Below the pieces are notes generated by a model. It had not been told where the DNA came from and did no database searches. It saw only the letters and a program-made list of their open reading frames with translations. The translations under genes and the position numbers were made by a program. A stretch of 64,000 nt of DNA from the NCBI GenBank assembly GCA_039818165.1, contig JBCBUL010000001.1, positions 267,243 through 331,242 on the forward strand. The letters are read 5' to 3'. Position 1 is the stretch's first letter; each line of letters begins with the position of its first letter. This stretch comes from UBA5336 sp039818165. GTDB lineage: Bacteria > Pseudomonadota > Alphaproteobacteria > Caulobacterales > Hyphomonadaceae. Positions 1 through 8,183 of the stretch are shown here, in pieces.

Positions 1-1911
1 TGCCATCGGCCAGTCATAGGTCTGTCCGCCTGACACATCGATGCCTTGCCAGTGCTCATCCCCCTTGAAGACGTTGGAATAGCGATTGGAGAACATGTCC
101 GGCGTCACGGCTTCGCGCATCACTGCCTGGATTTCAGCGTTTGTTGGCCAGATGTCCTTCAGGTAGACGTCGTTGCCATCCTGATCTTGGCCAATCGGGT
201 CCTTTGCGACATTGATCTTCAGAGAGCCCGCGATCGCATAAGCCACGACCAATGGTGGGCTTGCGAGATAATTCGCCTTGATGTCAGGCCCGATCCGGCC
301 CTCGAAATTCCGGTTGCCCGACAGAACCGAGCAAGAGACCAGATCGCCCTCGGAGATGGCGTCGGCCAGCTCTTTCGGCAGGGGGCCGGAATTGCCGATA
401 CAAGTCGTGCAGCCATAGCCCACGAGGTTGAAGCCCAGAGCATCCAGATCATCCTGCAGTCCGGCTTTGGCGATGTAGTCCGTCACCACCTGGGAGCCTG
501 GCGCGAAGGAAGTCTTCACCCAGGGTTTCCGGGTTAGTCCCTTGGTCGCTGCGTTGCGCGCGAGCAAGCCTGCGCCGATCAGCACGGACGGGTTCGATGT
601 GTTGGTGCAGGATGTGATCGCCGCGATGAACACATCGCCATGGTCGACGGTGTAGTCCTGCCCTGCGACCTTGGTTGGGTTGCTGGCATCATTCGCCTTG
701 CCAAATTCCTTGGACATGGCTTCTGCAAAGCGAGTGTCTGCTTCGTCCAGAAGCACACGATCTTGCGGGCGTTTTGGCCCGGAAATGGACGGCTTTACGC
801 TGGCCAGGTCGAGCTCGATTGTGTCGGTGAAAACGGGATCAGCCATGTCCGGCGCCCAATAGCCCTGGGCCTTGGCATAGGCTTCGGCCAGGGCGACGCG
901 GTCGGCATCGCGGCCCGTGTCTGTCAGATAGGTGATTGTCTCATTGTCGACCGGGAAGAAGCCACAGGTCGCGCCATATTCCGGCGCCATGTTGGAGATT
1001 GTGGCCTGGTCTTCGAGCGTAAGGTTGGCGAGGCCCGGTCCGTAGAATTCCACAAACTTACCCACAACGCCTTTTTCGCGAAGCATTTGGACAACGGTCA
1101 GCACGAGGTCCGTGGCTGTCGCGCCTTCCGGCAGGGCGCCATTCAGCTTGAAGCCAATGACTTCCGGAATGAGCATCGAGATCGGCTGGCCCAGCATGGC
1201 GGCTTCTGCCTCGATGCCACCCACGCCCCAGCCGAGCACCGCAAGGGCGTTGATCATGGTGGTGTGGCTATCGGTGCCGACGCAGGTGTCGAAGTAAGCG
1301 ACGGTTTCGCCGTTTTCTTCTTTGGTCCAGACGGTCTGGCCGAGATATTCGAGGTTCACCTGGTGGCAGATGCCGGTGCCCGGCGGCACAACGCGGAAAT
1401 TCTGAAACGCCGACGACCCCCAGCGCAGGAATTCATAGCGCTCGCCATTGCGCTCATACTCGCGTTCGACGTTCTTCACGAAGCTGTCCGGGCTGGCGAA
1501 ATGGTCGACCATCACCGAGTGGTCGATGACCAGATCCACGGGCACTTGCGGATTGATGGCTTCGGCGGAGGCGCCGAGCTTTTGGGCCGCATCGCGCATG
1601 GCGGCCAAGTCGACAACTGCGGGGACGCCGGTGAAGTCCTGCATCAGAACGCGGGCCGGGCGGTAGGCGATTTCGTGTTTGGCGCTGCCCTTATCTGTCA
1701 GCCAGTTCGCCATGGCGACGATATCGTCTTTCGTAACGGTCTTTCCGTCTTCAAACCGCAGTAGATTCTCCAAAAGTACCTTCAGTGAAGCTGGCAAGCT
1801 GGACACATCACCCAGGCCGTTCTCGCCGGCAGCTTCCAGCGAATAATAGCTGTAGGTTTTGCCCGCGGCGGTCAGCGTGCGTTCGGATTTGAAGCTGTCG
1901 AGTGAAGCCAT
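1..1911 (-). CDS. acnA: Aconitate hydratase A (3' end beyond the window)
   Basis: Cytosolic TCA-cycle enzyme that interconverts citrate and isocitrate using a [4Fe-4S] cluster. The 637 codons present are the N-terminal part of a family usually near 890 residues; the reading frame is open to the window edge. The three expected cluster ligands fall at Cys435, Cys501 and Cys504 (motif GCTTCIGNSG around 500-509), which is the numbering of enterobacterial AcnA. The last visible residues (DEHWQGIDVSGGQTYDWPMA) match the junction before the swivelling C-terminal domain. The start is the ATG at 1909-1911, giving MASLDSFKSERT, a typical AcnA N-terminus. It is divergent from the oxygenase-like gene that follows. 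A hairpin with a U-tract lies directly before the start codon and may attenuate expression. Confidence 0.97.
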   Translation of the reverse strand, partial: MASLDSFKSERTLTAAGKTYSYYSLEAAGENGLGDVSSLPASLKVLLENLLRFEDGKTVTKDDIVAMANWLTDKGSAKHEIAYRPARVLMQDFTGVPAVVDLAAMRDAAQKLGASAEAINPQVPVDLVIDHSVMVDHFASPDSFVKNVEREYERNGERYEFLRWGSSAFQNFRVVPPGTGICHQVNLEYLGQTVWTKEENGETVAYFDTCVGTDSHTTMINALAVLGWGVGGIEAEAAMLGQPISMLIPEVIGFKLNGALPEGATATDLVLTVVQMLREKGVVGKFVEFYGPGLANLTLEDQATISNMAPEYGATCGFFPVDNETITYLTDTGRDADRVALAEAYAKAQGYWAPDMADPVFTDTIELDLASVKPSISGPKRPQDRVLLDEADTRFAEAMSKEFGKANDASNPTKVAGQDYTVDHGDVFIAAITSCTNTSNPSVLIGAGLLARNAATKGLTRKPWVKTSFAPGSQVVTDYIAKAGLQDDLDALGFNLVGYGCTTCIGNSGPLPKELADAISEGDLVSCSVLSGNRNFEGRIGPDIKANYLASPPLVVAYAIAGSLKINVAKDPIGQDQDGNDVYLKDIWPTNAEIQAVMREAVTPDMFSNRYSNVFKGDEHWQGIDVSGGQTYDWPMA

Positions 1912-1915
1912 GGCG

Positions 1916-1950
1916 AAAAACCCCGCAATCTGTTTTGTGTTGGATTGCGG
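1916..1950 (-). promoter_or_regulatory. Terminator-like hairpin in the acnA leader
   Basis: Read in the acnA direction, a perfect 8-bp stem (CCGCAATC / GATTGCGG, 1923-1930 and 1943-1950) encloses a 12-nt loop. It is followed by GG and five T residues, and the acnA ATG comes 4 nt later. The layout is that of an intrinsic terminator or a start-codon-occluding hairpin in the 5' untranslated region. That it acts as an attenuator is inference. No alternative antiterminator helix was worked out. Confidence 0.4.
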
Positions 1951-2077
1951 CCTGTTTAGACCTGCTTTGCCACGGCGGCAATGAGACCAAAGAGGCGCAG
2001 CGCTTTATCGCACCCATTGGGTTGTGCCTGGCGCTTTGGAGTGTTGAAGACAACGCAATTGAGAAGCGAGCGATTTG

Positions 2078-3013
2078 ATGGGCGTTGCGAAAAAAATAGA
2101 CTCTCTACCTTCGCACGAAGAGCAATACTCCCCGATTGGCGAAGGCCTCATGTCGGACGTTTGGTATGTGGCGGCCCAGTCGCGTAACTTGAAACGCGGC
2201 TTGCCGCGCGAGATACCCATCTGTAATGGCGTGTTGCATTTGCGCCGGGAGCAGGACGGCGCCGTGATGGCCCATTTTGATGGCAGGCCCGCTAATGTCG
2301 TCGAGAGCGAAGATCTCGTCTGGTACTTTCATTCCGGCGTTGAGTGCCCCGTAAATGCCCGTTCAGAGCCGTTCAAGTTCGGCGGCCCGAAGGGCAAGGT
2401 CCGGTTCTGCGAGAATGTAGTTATTCCCGCCCACCAGGATGATGCCGCCTATGGACTGCTAGACCCCGCGCACACGCCGTTTGTGCACAAGAGCCCGCTC
2501 TGGCGTGGCAACGGCATCCTGAAGCCGAAGACAAAACCGTTCGAGCCGAATGACTTTGGCTGGACCATGTTGCCCCACGCGCCGGTCAACTCGGATATCT
2601 ACAAGCTGATTGGCGGCCAGATCCGCGTTCGTATCGAGTTTCGCATGCCGGGCCTGCGCGCGGAGTATATCGAGAACAAGGCCCACACAGTGTTGGGCCT
2701 CACGGCACTGACCCCAATCGACGACCGGCACACGCGCTTGCGCCAGATCTTTTTCTGGAACAGCCCGATCCTGAACATGATCCGGCCGCTTGCGCCTCTG
2801 GCTGCGGGGCCGTTCCTCAAGCAGGACGTGAATATCATGGGCCTGCGCCGGAAAAACGAAGCCTTCCAGCCGGGCAAGGGCACGCTGGTCGGTGATAGCG
2901 ACAAGCAGTTCCTCTGGTATCTCGCCCACAAGAAGGCGTGGCAGAAGGCCCGCGCCGACGGCGTCCCCTTCGTGAATCCGCACAAAGCGCAGACCCTGCA
3001 CTGGAAAACCTGA
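2078..3013 (+). CDS. Rieske-oxygenase-like protein lacking the Rieske motif
   Basis: The 311-residue product resembles the alpha subunit of ring-hydroxylating (PaO-type) oxygenases. It starts the domain with SDVWYVAAQS (residues 26-35) and keeps the mononuclear-iron signature D-x2-H-x4-H in LLDPAHTPFVH (Asp129, His132, His137). The [2Fe-2S] Rieske signature C-x-H-x15-17-C-x2-H, expected around residues 60-95, is absent: the chain runs from AVMAHFDG straight to DLVWYF, as if the cluster loop had been removed. The few cysteines (49, 90, 111) are not spaced as ligands. Either the protein has lost redox function or it uses the iron site alone. Start chosen at ATG 2078; ATG 2150 (MSDVWYVAAQ) is a plausible alternative. 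Substrate unknown. Confidence 0.75.
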   Translation: MGVAKKIDSLPSHEEQYSPIGEGLMSDVWYVAAQSRNLKRGLPREIPICNGVLHLRREQDGAVMAHFDGRPANVVESEDLVWYFHSGVECPVNARSEPFKFGGPKGKVRFCENVVIPAHQDDAAYGLLDPAHTPFVHKSPLWRGNGILKPKTKPFEPNDFGWTMLPHAPVNSDIYKLIGGQIRVRIEFRMPGLRAEYIENKAHTVLGLTALTPIDDRHTRLRQIFFWNSPILNMIRPLAPLAAGPFLKQDVNIMGLRRKNEAFQPGKGTLVGDSDKQFLWYLAHKKAWQKARADGVPFVNPHKAQTLHWKT

Positions 3014-3067
3014 CCCGAAAAGCGCAATAGATGACAGTCTGGCACGAAACCGGCTAACACAGCCGTC

Positions 3068-3640
3068 ATGGCCGATGCGCTCCTCTCCGCAACTGATCTC
3101 GCCGCTGCGCGCGGGGAGCGGCTCTTGTTCCGGGAGGTTTCGCTCTCCGTGGACGCTGGCGACGCGCTTGTCCTGCGCGGGGCAAACGGGGCGGGGAAAA
3201 CCACGTTGCTGCGCATTCTCGCAGGGCTAACCCGTGCGGAGGCCGGCGAGGTGAGCCGCCCCCAGCCGGTCCACTGGATTGCCCATCGCACCGGCCTGAA
3301 GCCCCATGAAACCCCGCGCCAGCACCTGGCGCTCTGGGCTAAGGCCTGGGGCGCGGAAGCTGATGTGGAAGATGTGTTGAAATCCGCGGGTCTGGCCCGC
3401 CCCGCCGACGTGTCGGCTCGGCTCCTGTCTGCGGGGCAACGCCAGCGCACGGCGCTTGCCCGGCTGAAACTCCACGCCCGCCCTGTCTGGCTGATGGACG
3501 AACCCTTCAGCGCGCTGGATGTGGATGCCCGCGCCGCATTGGAAGCCGATATTCAACAGCACCGCGCCAAGGGCGGCGCCGTGATCGCCGCGATCCACGG
3601 CGAGCCGGGCTTTGCGCCGAGCGGGGAGTTCCGGCTTTGA
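3068..3640 (+). CDS. ccmA: Heme exporter ATP-binding protein CcmA
   Basis: This is the ATPase of the CcmABCD complex, which releases holo-CcmE during system I cytochrome c maturation at the inner membrane. The 190-residue protein shows Walker A GANGAGKTT (38-46), the ABC signature LSAGQRQR (120-127) and Walker B with the catalytic Glu in VWLMDEP (140-146). The length is slightly short for the family (about 200). The ATG lies 54 bp after the oxygenase-like gene. Its stop codon overlaps the start of a small membrane ORF, and ccmB, ccmC, ccmD and ccmG follow on the same strand. Confidence 0.95.
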   Translation: MADALLSATDLAAARGERLLFREVSLSVDAGDALVLRGANGAGKTTLLRILAGLTRAEAGEVSRPQPVHWIAHRTGLKPHETPRQHLALWAKAWGAEADVEDVLKSAGLARPADVSARLLSAGQRQRTALARLKLHARPVWLMDEPFSALDVDARAALEADIQQHRAKGGAVIAAIHGEPGFAPSGEFRL

Positions 3641-3813
3641 GCTGGTTAGTTCTCGCGCTGTGGACCATTTTGGCATTTATCCTTGGGCTTGCTGCGATGT
3701 ACGTGGTGGGTTGGCGGAATTGGTCCGACGGTTGGGAAGGCGGGATCCCAACCTTTGCCTTCATCTTCGGCCTTGGCCTCATCCATTGGCGAAAGCTCCG
3801 TAAGTATGACTAA
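3637..3813 (+). CDS. Small membrane protein between ccmA and ccmB
   Basis: A 58-codon frame opens at TTG 3637, overlapping the ccmA stop by 4 nt, and closes 8 bp inside ccmB. The product begins MSWLVLALWTILAFILGLAA, a clear transmembrane helix. A Trp-rich stretch and a second hydrophobic segment (FAFIFGLGLIHW) follow, with a basic end (RKLRKYD). The tight overlaps on both sides suggest translational coupling within the operon. Only one later ATG exists in frame (3697), which would lose the first helix. I do not recognise a family. It could be a lineage-specific accessory subunit of the CcmAB exporter, but that is inference from position and topology. Confidence 0.5.
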   Translation: MSWLVLALWTILAFILGLAAMYVVGWRNWSDGWEGGIPTFAFIFGLGLIHWRKLRKYD

Positions 3814-4474
3814 CCCCGCCCCGCTCTCTTCCACCTTCCGACAGGCGCTTGCCGAAGCCTGGGCCGGCGGCGCGGGCGCCATGCTGCCCGTGGGGTTCTT
3901 CGCTGGCGCGGCCATGCTGGTGCCGTTCGGGATCGGGCATGGCAATGAGATGCTGGCCGCCATCGGGCCGGGCATTCTCTGGGTGGCGCTCGCGCTCTCC
4001 AGCCTCGTCACCATGGAGCGTCTCTTTCAGGCCGACCTCGAAGACGGCGCGCTGGATCTTTGGATTCAGACCGATGCCCCCTTGAGCGCCATCGCGGTCG
4101 CCAAGACGTTGGCGCACTGGATCGCGGCGGGCTTGCCGCTCGCCCTCATCACGCCGCTGCTCGGTCTGATCCTGCAGGTGCCACCATCCGACCTTCTCCC
4201 CGCCAGCGCGGCCTACGCCGTGGGCGGGCTCGCCTTTTTCCTTTGGGGCGGTGTCGGTGCGGCGCTTACGGCCACGGTGCGGCGCGGCGGCTTGCTGATC
4301 GCGCTCATTGCCCTGCCGCTCTATGTGCCCACGGCGATCTTCGGGGCCATGACGCTGCAATCTGACGCTGCTGGATTGTCGCCAGAGGCGCTATATCTGG
4401 GAGCAGCAACGCTGTTTGCCCTGGCCACGGCGCCCTTTGCCATGGCCGCAGCACTTCGGCTTGCGGCTGACTAA
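3806..4474 (+). CDS. ccmB: Heme exporter permease CcmB
   Basis: Membrane subunit of the CcmABCD complex. The 222-residue protein from ATG 3806 (MTNPAPLSSTFRQALAEAW) has six hydrophobic segments and the family's usual length. The conserved cytoplasmic stretch MERLFQADLEDGALDLW, typical of CcmB, lies near residues 70-87. The same frame is open further upstream to 3683, but those residues look non-coding, and ATG 3806 gives the normal N-terminus. It overlaps the preceding small ORF by 8 bp and is followed 10 bp later by ccmC. Confidence 0.93.
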   Translation: MTNPAPLSSTFRQALAEAWAGGAGAMLPVGFFAGAAMLVPFGIGHGNEMLAAIGPGILWVALALSSLVTMERLFQADLEDGALDLWIQTDAPLSAIAVAKTLAHWIAAGLPLALITPLLGLILQVPPSDLLPASAAYAVGGLAFFLWGGVGAALTATVRRGGLLIALIALPLYVPTAIFGAMTLQSDAAGLSPEALYLGAATLFALATAPFAMAAALRLAAD

Positions 4475-4484
4475 AGGACCAAAC

Positions 4485-5210
4485 ATGATCCAGGCTTTTG
4501 CCAATCCACACCGTTTCATGGCCTTCAGTAAGGCGGCCCAACCCTGGCTCTATGGCGCGGCCGCGCTGATGATCGCCTACAGCTTGTGGCAGGCGTTTTA
4601 TGTCGTCGCGCCGGAGCTTTACCAAGGCGATAGCGCGCGCATCCTGTTCATCCATGTGCCGGCCGCCTGGCTTGGCATGGCGTGCTATGTGGGCATGGCT
4701 GTGGCGAGCTTTGTCTGGTTTATCTGGCGCCATGAATTGGCAGACACCGCCGCAAAGGCCATCGCCCCCATAGGCGCAGCCTATTGCGCCGTTTGTCTCT
4801 ATACCGGTGCGATCTGGGGCAAGCCGACCTGGGGCACCTGGTGGCAATGGGATGATGCCCGCATGGTCTCCATGCTGGTTCTTTTGTTCCTCTACCTCGG
4901 ATACATGGCCATCCGCGCGGCCATGGACACGCGCCAGAAGGCGGCTCGCGCCGGGGCCATCCTCGCCTTGGTGGGCGTCATCAATGTGCCGATCATCAAG
5001 TTCAGCGTCGATATCTGGGCGAGCCTGCACCAGCCCGCCAGTGTGGTGCGCCTGGACGGGCCGAGCATGGACCCGTCATACCTCTACCCTCTTCTTATCG
5101 GTGCCCTTGGGCATACCTTGCTGATGACGGCTCTAACCTTCACCGCGATGCGCACCGATGTCATGACGCGCCGGGCAAATGCCCTTCTGCTGAGCCAGGC
5201 TGCGGCCTGA
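4485..5210 (+). CDS. ccmC: Heme handling protein CcmC
   Basis: CcmC presents heme to CcmE in the periplasm. The 241-residue protein carries the tryptophan-rich WWD signature WGTWWQWDD (117-125) and the two candidate heme-ligand histidines, His57 (FIHVPAAW) and His182 (SLHQPASV), all in loops between six predicted membrane helices. Start is ATG 4485, preceded by AAAGGA; upstream codons in the same frame are the shadow of ccmB. It is part of the ccmA-B-C-D-G run. ccmE, ccmF and ccmH are not in the window. Confidence 0.96.
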   Translation: MIQAFANPHRFMAFSKAAQPWLYGAAALMIAYSLWQAFYVVAPELYQGDSARILFIHVPAAWLGMACYVGMAVASFVWFIWRHELADTAAKAIAPIGAAYCAVCLYTGAIWGKPTWGTWWQWDDARMVSMLVLLFLYLGYMAIRAAMDTRQKAARAGAILALVGVINVPIIKFSVDIWASLHQPASVVRLDGPSMDPSYLYPLLIGALGHTLLMTALTFTAMRTDVMTRRANALLLSQAAA

Positions 5211-5235
5211 CGGATTGATCGAACGGGACGTATTC

Positions 5236-5391
5236 ATGCTGCCGCAATTTGAAGACCACGCGCCTTATATTTACGCGGCCTACGGGCTGGCGGCGGTGAC
5301 GCTCGGCGTGTTGGTGGCTGTTATTCTGTTCCGTGCGCGGTCTGCGAAGAATAGGCTGGAGCGACTGCAGCGCCAGGTCGACGAGGAGTGA
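5236..5391 (+). CDS. ccmD: Heme exporter protein CcmD
   Basis: A 51-residue single-helix membrane protein that stabilises the CcmABC-CcmE interaction. It has the family pattern: a short periplasmic start (MLPQFEDHAPYIYAAYG), one transmembrane helix (LAAVTLGVLVAVILF) and a basic cytoplasmic tail (RARSAKNRLERLQ). The acidic/aromatic HAPYIYAAYG stretch is characteristic of CcmD. It starts 25 bp after ccmC and ends 4 bp before the ccmG start. Confidence 0.9.
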   Translation: MLPQFEDHAPYIYAAYGLAAVTLGVLVAVILFRARSAKNRLERLQRQVDEE

Positions 5392-5395
5392 TCCC

Positions 5396-5947
5396 ATGAA
5401 GCGCTGGCTGTTCGCCCTTCCGCTGGTGGCTCTGCTCGCCATTGGTGGCGTGGGCATGGTGCGACTCTTCGATGGGACCAAACCGACGTTCGAACTCGGC
5501 AATCGCGATGCGCCCACCATGGTGTTCGAGGCGATGGACGGCGGCCCCGCGATAAACTTCGCCGAATTGCCCAGCGATGAAGCCGTGGTGGTGAACCTCT
5601 GGGCGAGCTGGTGCACGCCGTGCGTAGTGGAACATCCCCTTCTGATGGAACTGGCCGAACGCCATCCGGGCCAGGTTCATGGACTTGTCTATGAAGACAC
5701 ACCGGAGAATGCGGGAGCCTTCCTGGCCCAGCGCGGCAATCCGTTTACCCGTCTGGCCCTGGATCCGACGGGGCAAGGGGGCCTTGAGTTCGGCCTGACG
5801 GGCGTGCCGGAAACCTTCATCATCGCGCCCGGCGGGATCATTACCCATCACCACCGGGGCGTGCTTGAACCGGACGATATCGAAAGGCTGTCCGCCAAAC
5901 TGCTGGCAAGTTCCGAAATGCCCGCGCCGGGAGCGGACGTCCCCTAG
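5396..5947 (+). CDS. ccmG: Thiol:disulfide interchange protein CcmG (DsbE)
   Basis: A membrane-anchored periplasmic thioredoxin that keeps the CXXCH cysteines of apocytochrome c reduced. The 183-residue protein has an N-terminal membrane anchor (residues 3-24), the redox motif WCTPC (72-76) and the cis-proline segment GVPETF in a thioredoxin fold. ATG 5396 lies 5 nt after the ccmD stop. The stop codon overlaps the stop of the converging lipoprotein gene (CTAG at 5944-5947), so the two transcription units meet head-on here. Confidence 0.94.
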   Translation: MKRWLFALPLVALLAIGGVGMVRLFDGTKPTFELGNRDAPTMVFEAMDGGPAINFAELPSDEAVVVNLWASWCTPCVVEHPLLMELAERHPGQVHGLVYEDTPENAGAFLAQRGNPFTRLALDPTGQGGLEFGLTGVPETFIIAPGGIITHHHRGVLEPDDIERLSAKLLASSEMPAPGADVP

Positions 5948-7248
5948 TTGATCGCCGGTGTAAACGTCGTGCCCGCTGGCGACACAATTTCAGCACCTTC
6001 GCGCGTATCAATCTCCATGATCGCGAGGGATCGTTGGGGCGTGCCGTCGGCGCGGAACCGGAACAGGCCGTTGGCCCCCAGGTAGCCCTGGGCGTTCGTG
6101 ATGCCGCCATAGTCGAGCCGGTTGCGGCGTTTCAGGTCAATCGCAACCGCAGCGGCATCATATCCAAGGCTGGAGAGGTTTGTGGGCGCCACGCCATAAA
6201 CCCGGCGATAACGCGCCTCAAAGTCTGCCACGCGGTCATCGTCTGGGACGGCGAACCAGGCGCCATTCAGCGTGGGCTCACGCCAAATGGACGGATCATC
6301 CCACTGGCTGGTGCCGAGCATGCGGATGTTGCGGAAATCCACGCCGTAATAAGGCAACAACGGAGCAACCGAGCGCAGTTTCACGCCCGATTCCGGGATC
6401 ATCACCCCAACGCGTCCGGGATTATCCTCCACCATGGGGGCGAGGATGTTGGCGATGGCTTCCGCCTCATCCACAGGGGCAGCATTGGTGGGATCGTAAA
6501 ACTGGCTGGCAAGCACATAGGCGCCGTTGGCGGCGGAGTATTGACGCAGGGCCTGCTCGACGCGCCGTCCATAGGCGCTGTCCGGGCCGAGATAGGCAAA
6601 CGCTTCCACGCCCTGAAACGCAGCATATTCAACAACCCGCGCGACTTCTTCTTCCACGGTGAACGAGGCGAGGTAAGCGCCGCCGCCGGCTGCGGTCGGA
6701 TCGTTGGAAAATGCGATGACGGGGGCATTTTCGCCGCGCGCCAGTGGGGTTACGCTTCGTACATTGTCTGCAAAGAGCGGCCCCAGGATGACATCCGCGC
6801 CCTCTTCGATGGAGGTTGTGGCGGCAGCTTCTGTGCCAGTGACTGTTCCGGCTGTGTCTTTTGGAATGACCAGGAAATTCTCATCTGCCAGTTCAAACAG
6901 GGCCATTTCGATGCCGGCCAGCATGCCCTGGGCTTCATCTCGAACGCGGCGGTTGGGATGGGAAAAGGGTAGCAGGACGGCGGCGCGGGTGATCTCACGC
7001 CCGATCATATGCGGTGGGGTCAGGCCGTCGACCTGCGCGCGCGCAATCTCGTCCTTGGTCGGCTTGGGTTTGTCGGGTTTCGTGCCTGCCTGATCGATAC
7101 CGCTGGGCAATTGCGGCTTTGGCTCTACCCGCGGATCGCCCGATGAGGGACTGAGGGGTGGGTTGGATGGGCCGCTTGCGCATCCCGCCATCACAATGGC
7201 TGCAAGCAGAAGACTTGGCGCCAGGGCCAACACGCGCAATGGTTTCAT
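5944..7248 (-). CDS. LpoA-like penicillin-binding protein activator lipoprotein
   Basis: A 434-residue lipoprotein: signal MKPLRVLALAPSLLLAAIVM with lipobox MAGC and Cys23. A Pro-rich linker and a periplasmic-binding fold of the type I (Peripla_BP_6/LivK) class follow. The mature part reads like the LpoA C-terminal domain, starting AAVLLPFSHPNRRVRDEAQG and continuing with GPLFADNV and ISFAYLGPDSAYGRR-like segments. LpoA activates penicillin-binding proteins in gammaproteobacteria; in alphaproteobacteria the role is inferred from fold only. The start at 7248 has a strong GGAGG 6 nt upstream (7254-7258) that lies inside the first codons of rsmI on the other strand. Confidence 0.8.
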   Translation of the reverse strand: MKPLRVLALAPSLLLAAIVMAGCASGPSNPPLSPSSGDPRVEPKPQLPSGIDQAGTKPDKPKPTKDEIARAQVDGLTPPHMIGREITRAAVLLPFSHPNRRVRDEAQGMLAGIEMALFELADENFLVIPKDTAGTVTGTEAAATTSIEEGADVILGPLFADNVRSVTPLARGENAPVIAFSNDPTAAGGGAYLASFTVEEEVARVVEYAAFQGVEAFAYLGPDSAYGRRVEQALRQYSAANGAYVLASQFYDPTNAAPVDEAEAIANILAPMVEDNPGRVGVMIPESGVKLRSVAPLLPYYGVDFRNIRMLGTSQWDDPSIWREPTLNGAWFAVPDDDRVADFEARYRRVYGVAPTNLSSLGYDAAAVAIDLKRRNRLDYGGITNAQGYLGANGLFRFRADGTPQRSLAIMEIDTREGAEIVSPAGTTFTPAIN

Positions 7249-7250
7249 CG

Positions 7251-8183
7251 ATGTCCTCCAACGATCCTTCTGATACGCACCCGACTCGCGCGCCAGGCGA
7301 GGGTAAGCCCCGACCCGGCAGCCCGCAACCAGGCGGCGCACCGCTTTCTCCCGGCCTTTACGTGGTCTCTACGCCCATTGGCAATCTCCGGGATGTGACA
7401 CTGCGCGCCCTGGATGTCCTCGCCGGGGCCGATGAGGTCCTGGCCGAAGACACACGCACGGCACGCAAGCTTCTTGATGCCTATTCCATTCGCGCCCGGG
7501 TGAGCCCTTACCATGACCACAATGGGGCAACTCGGCGGCCGGAACTCTTGGAAAAACTCGATGGCGGCGCTGCGATTGCGCTCATCAGCGATGCCGGAAC
7601 GCCGCTCGTGTCTGATCCGGGCTTCAAGCTTGTGCGCGACGTGGCTGCTGCCGGGCATCCGGTGGTGCCGATACCGGGTGCATCGGCGCTTCTGGCGGGC
7701 TTGGTTGTGGCTGGGTTGCCCAGTGACCGGTTCCTGTTTGCGGGATTCCTTGCGCCGAAGTCCACTGCGCGCCGAAAGGAGCTGCAAGACCTAAGCGCGA
7801 TACCGGCTACGCTCGTTTTCTATGAAACCGGCCCGCGTTTGGCGTCCACTCTGGCCGATATGGTTGAAGTGCTTGGCCCTGGACGAAATGCGTGTGTGGC
7901 AAGGGAACTGACCAAATTGTTCGAAGAGGCCCGCCGGGGCACGCTGGAAAGCCTTGCGGACCATTATGGCGAAGCGGGCGGTCCCAAAGGCGAAATCGTC
8001 ATTCTCATAGGTCCGCCCGAAGCCTCACATGCAAGCGCAGCGGATCTCGACGCCGCATTGATGAACGCCTTGAAATCTATGCCCACAAAGCAGGCCGCCA
8101 ACAGCGTTGCCGAGGCCCTTGGTATTCCAAAGCGCGAAGCTTACCAGCGTGCCCTGGCACTCAAGGCCGATGGCCCGGCGTGA
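7251..8183 (+). CDS. rsmI: 16S rRNA 2'-O-methyltransferase RsmI
   Basis: Methylates the 2'-O of C1402 in 16S rRNA using S-adenosylmethionine. The 310-residue protein has the tetrapyrrole-methylase fold with GLYVVSTPIGNLRDVTLRAL at the first strand, EDTRTARKLL, SDAGTPLVSDPG and the PGASA loop, all typical of RsmI. About 30 low-complexity Pro/Gly-rich residues precede the fold. Start is ATG 7251 (or ATG 7239). There is no Shine-Dalgarno before either, and the divergent lipoprotein start codon is only 2 bp away, so leaderless translation is likely. yraN overlaps its 3' end, as is common. Confidence 0.94.
   Translation: MSSNDPSDTHPTRAPGEGKPRPGSPQPGGAPLSPGLYVVSTPIGNLRDVTLRALDVLAGADEVLAEDTRTARKLLDAYSIRARVSPYHDHNGATRRPELLEKLDGGAAIALISDAGTPLVSDPGFKLVRDVAAAGHPVVPIPGASALLAGLVVAGLPSDRFLFAGFLAPKSTARRKELQDLSAIPATLVFYETGPRLASTLADMVEVLGPGRNACVARELTKLFEEARRGTLESLADHYGEAGGPKGEIVILIGPPEASHASAADLDAALMNALKSMPTKQAANSVAEALGIPKREAYQRALALKADGPA

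Noticed and set aside
640..1764. Long plus-strand frame opposite acnA
   Set aside because: Lies entirely within the aconitase reading frame, whose cluster cysteines and motifs are clear; the plus-strand product resembles nothing.
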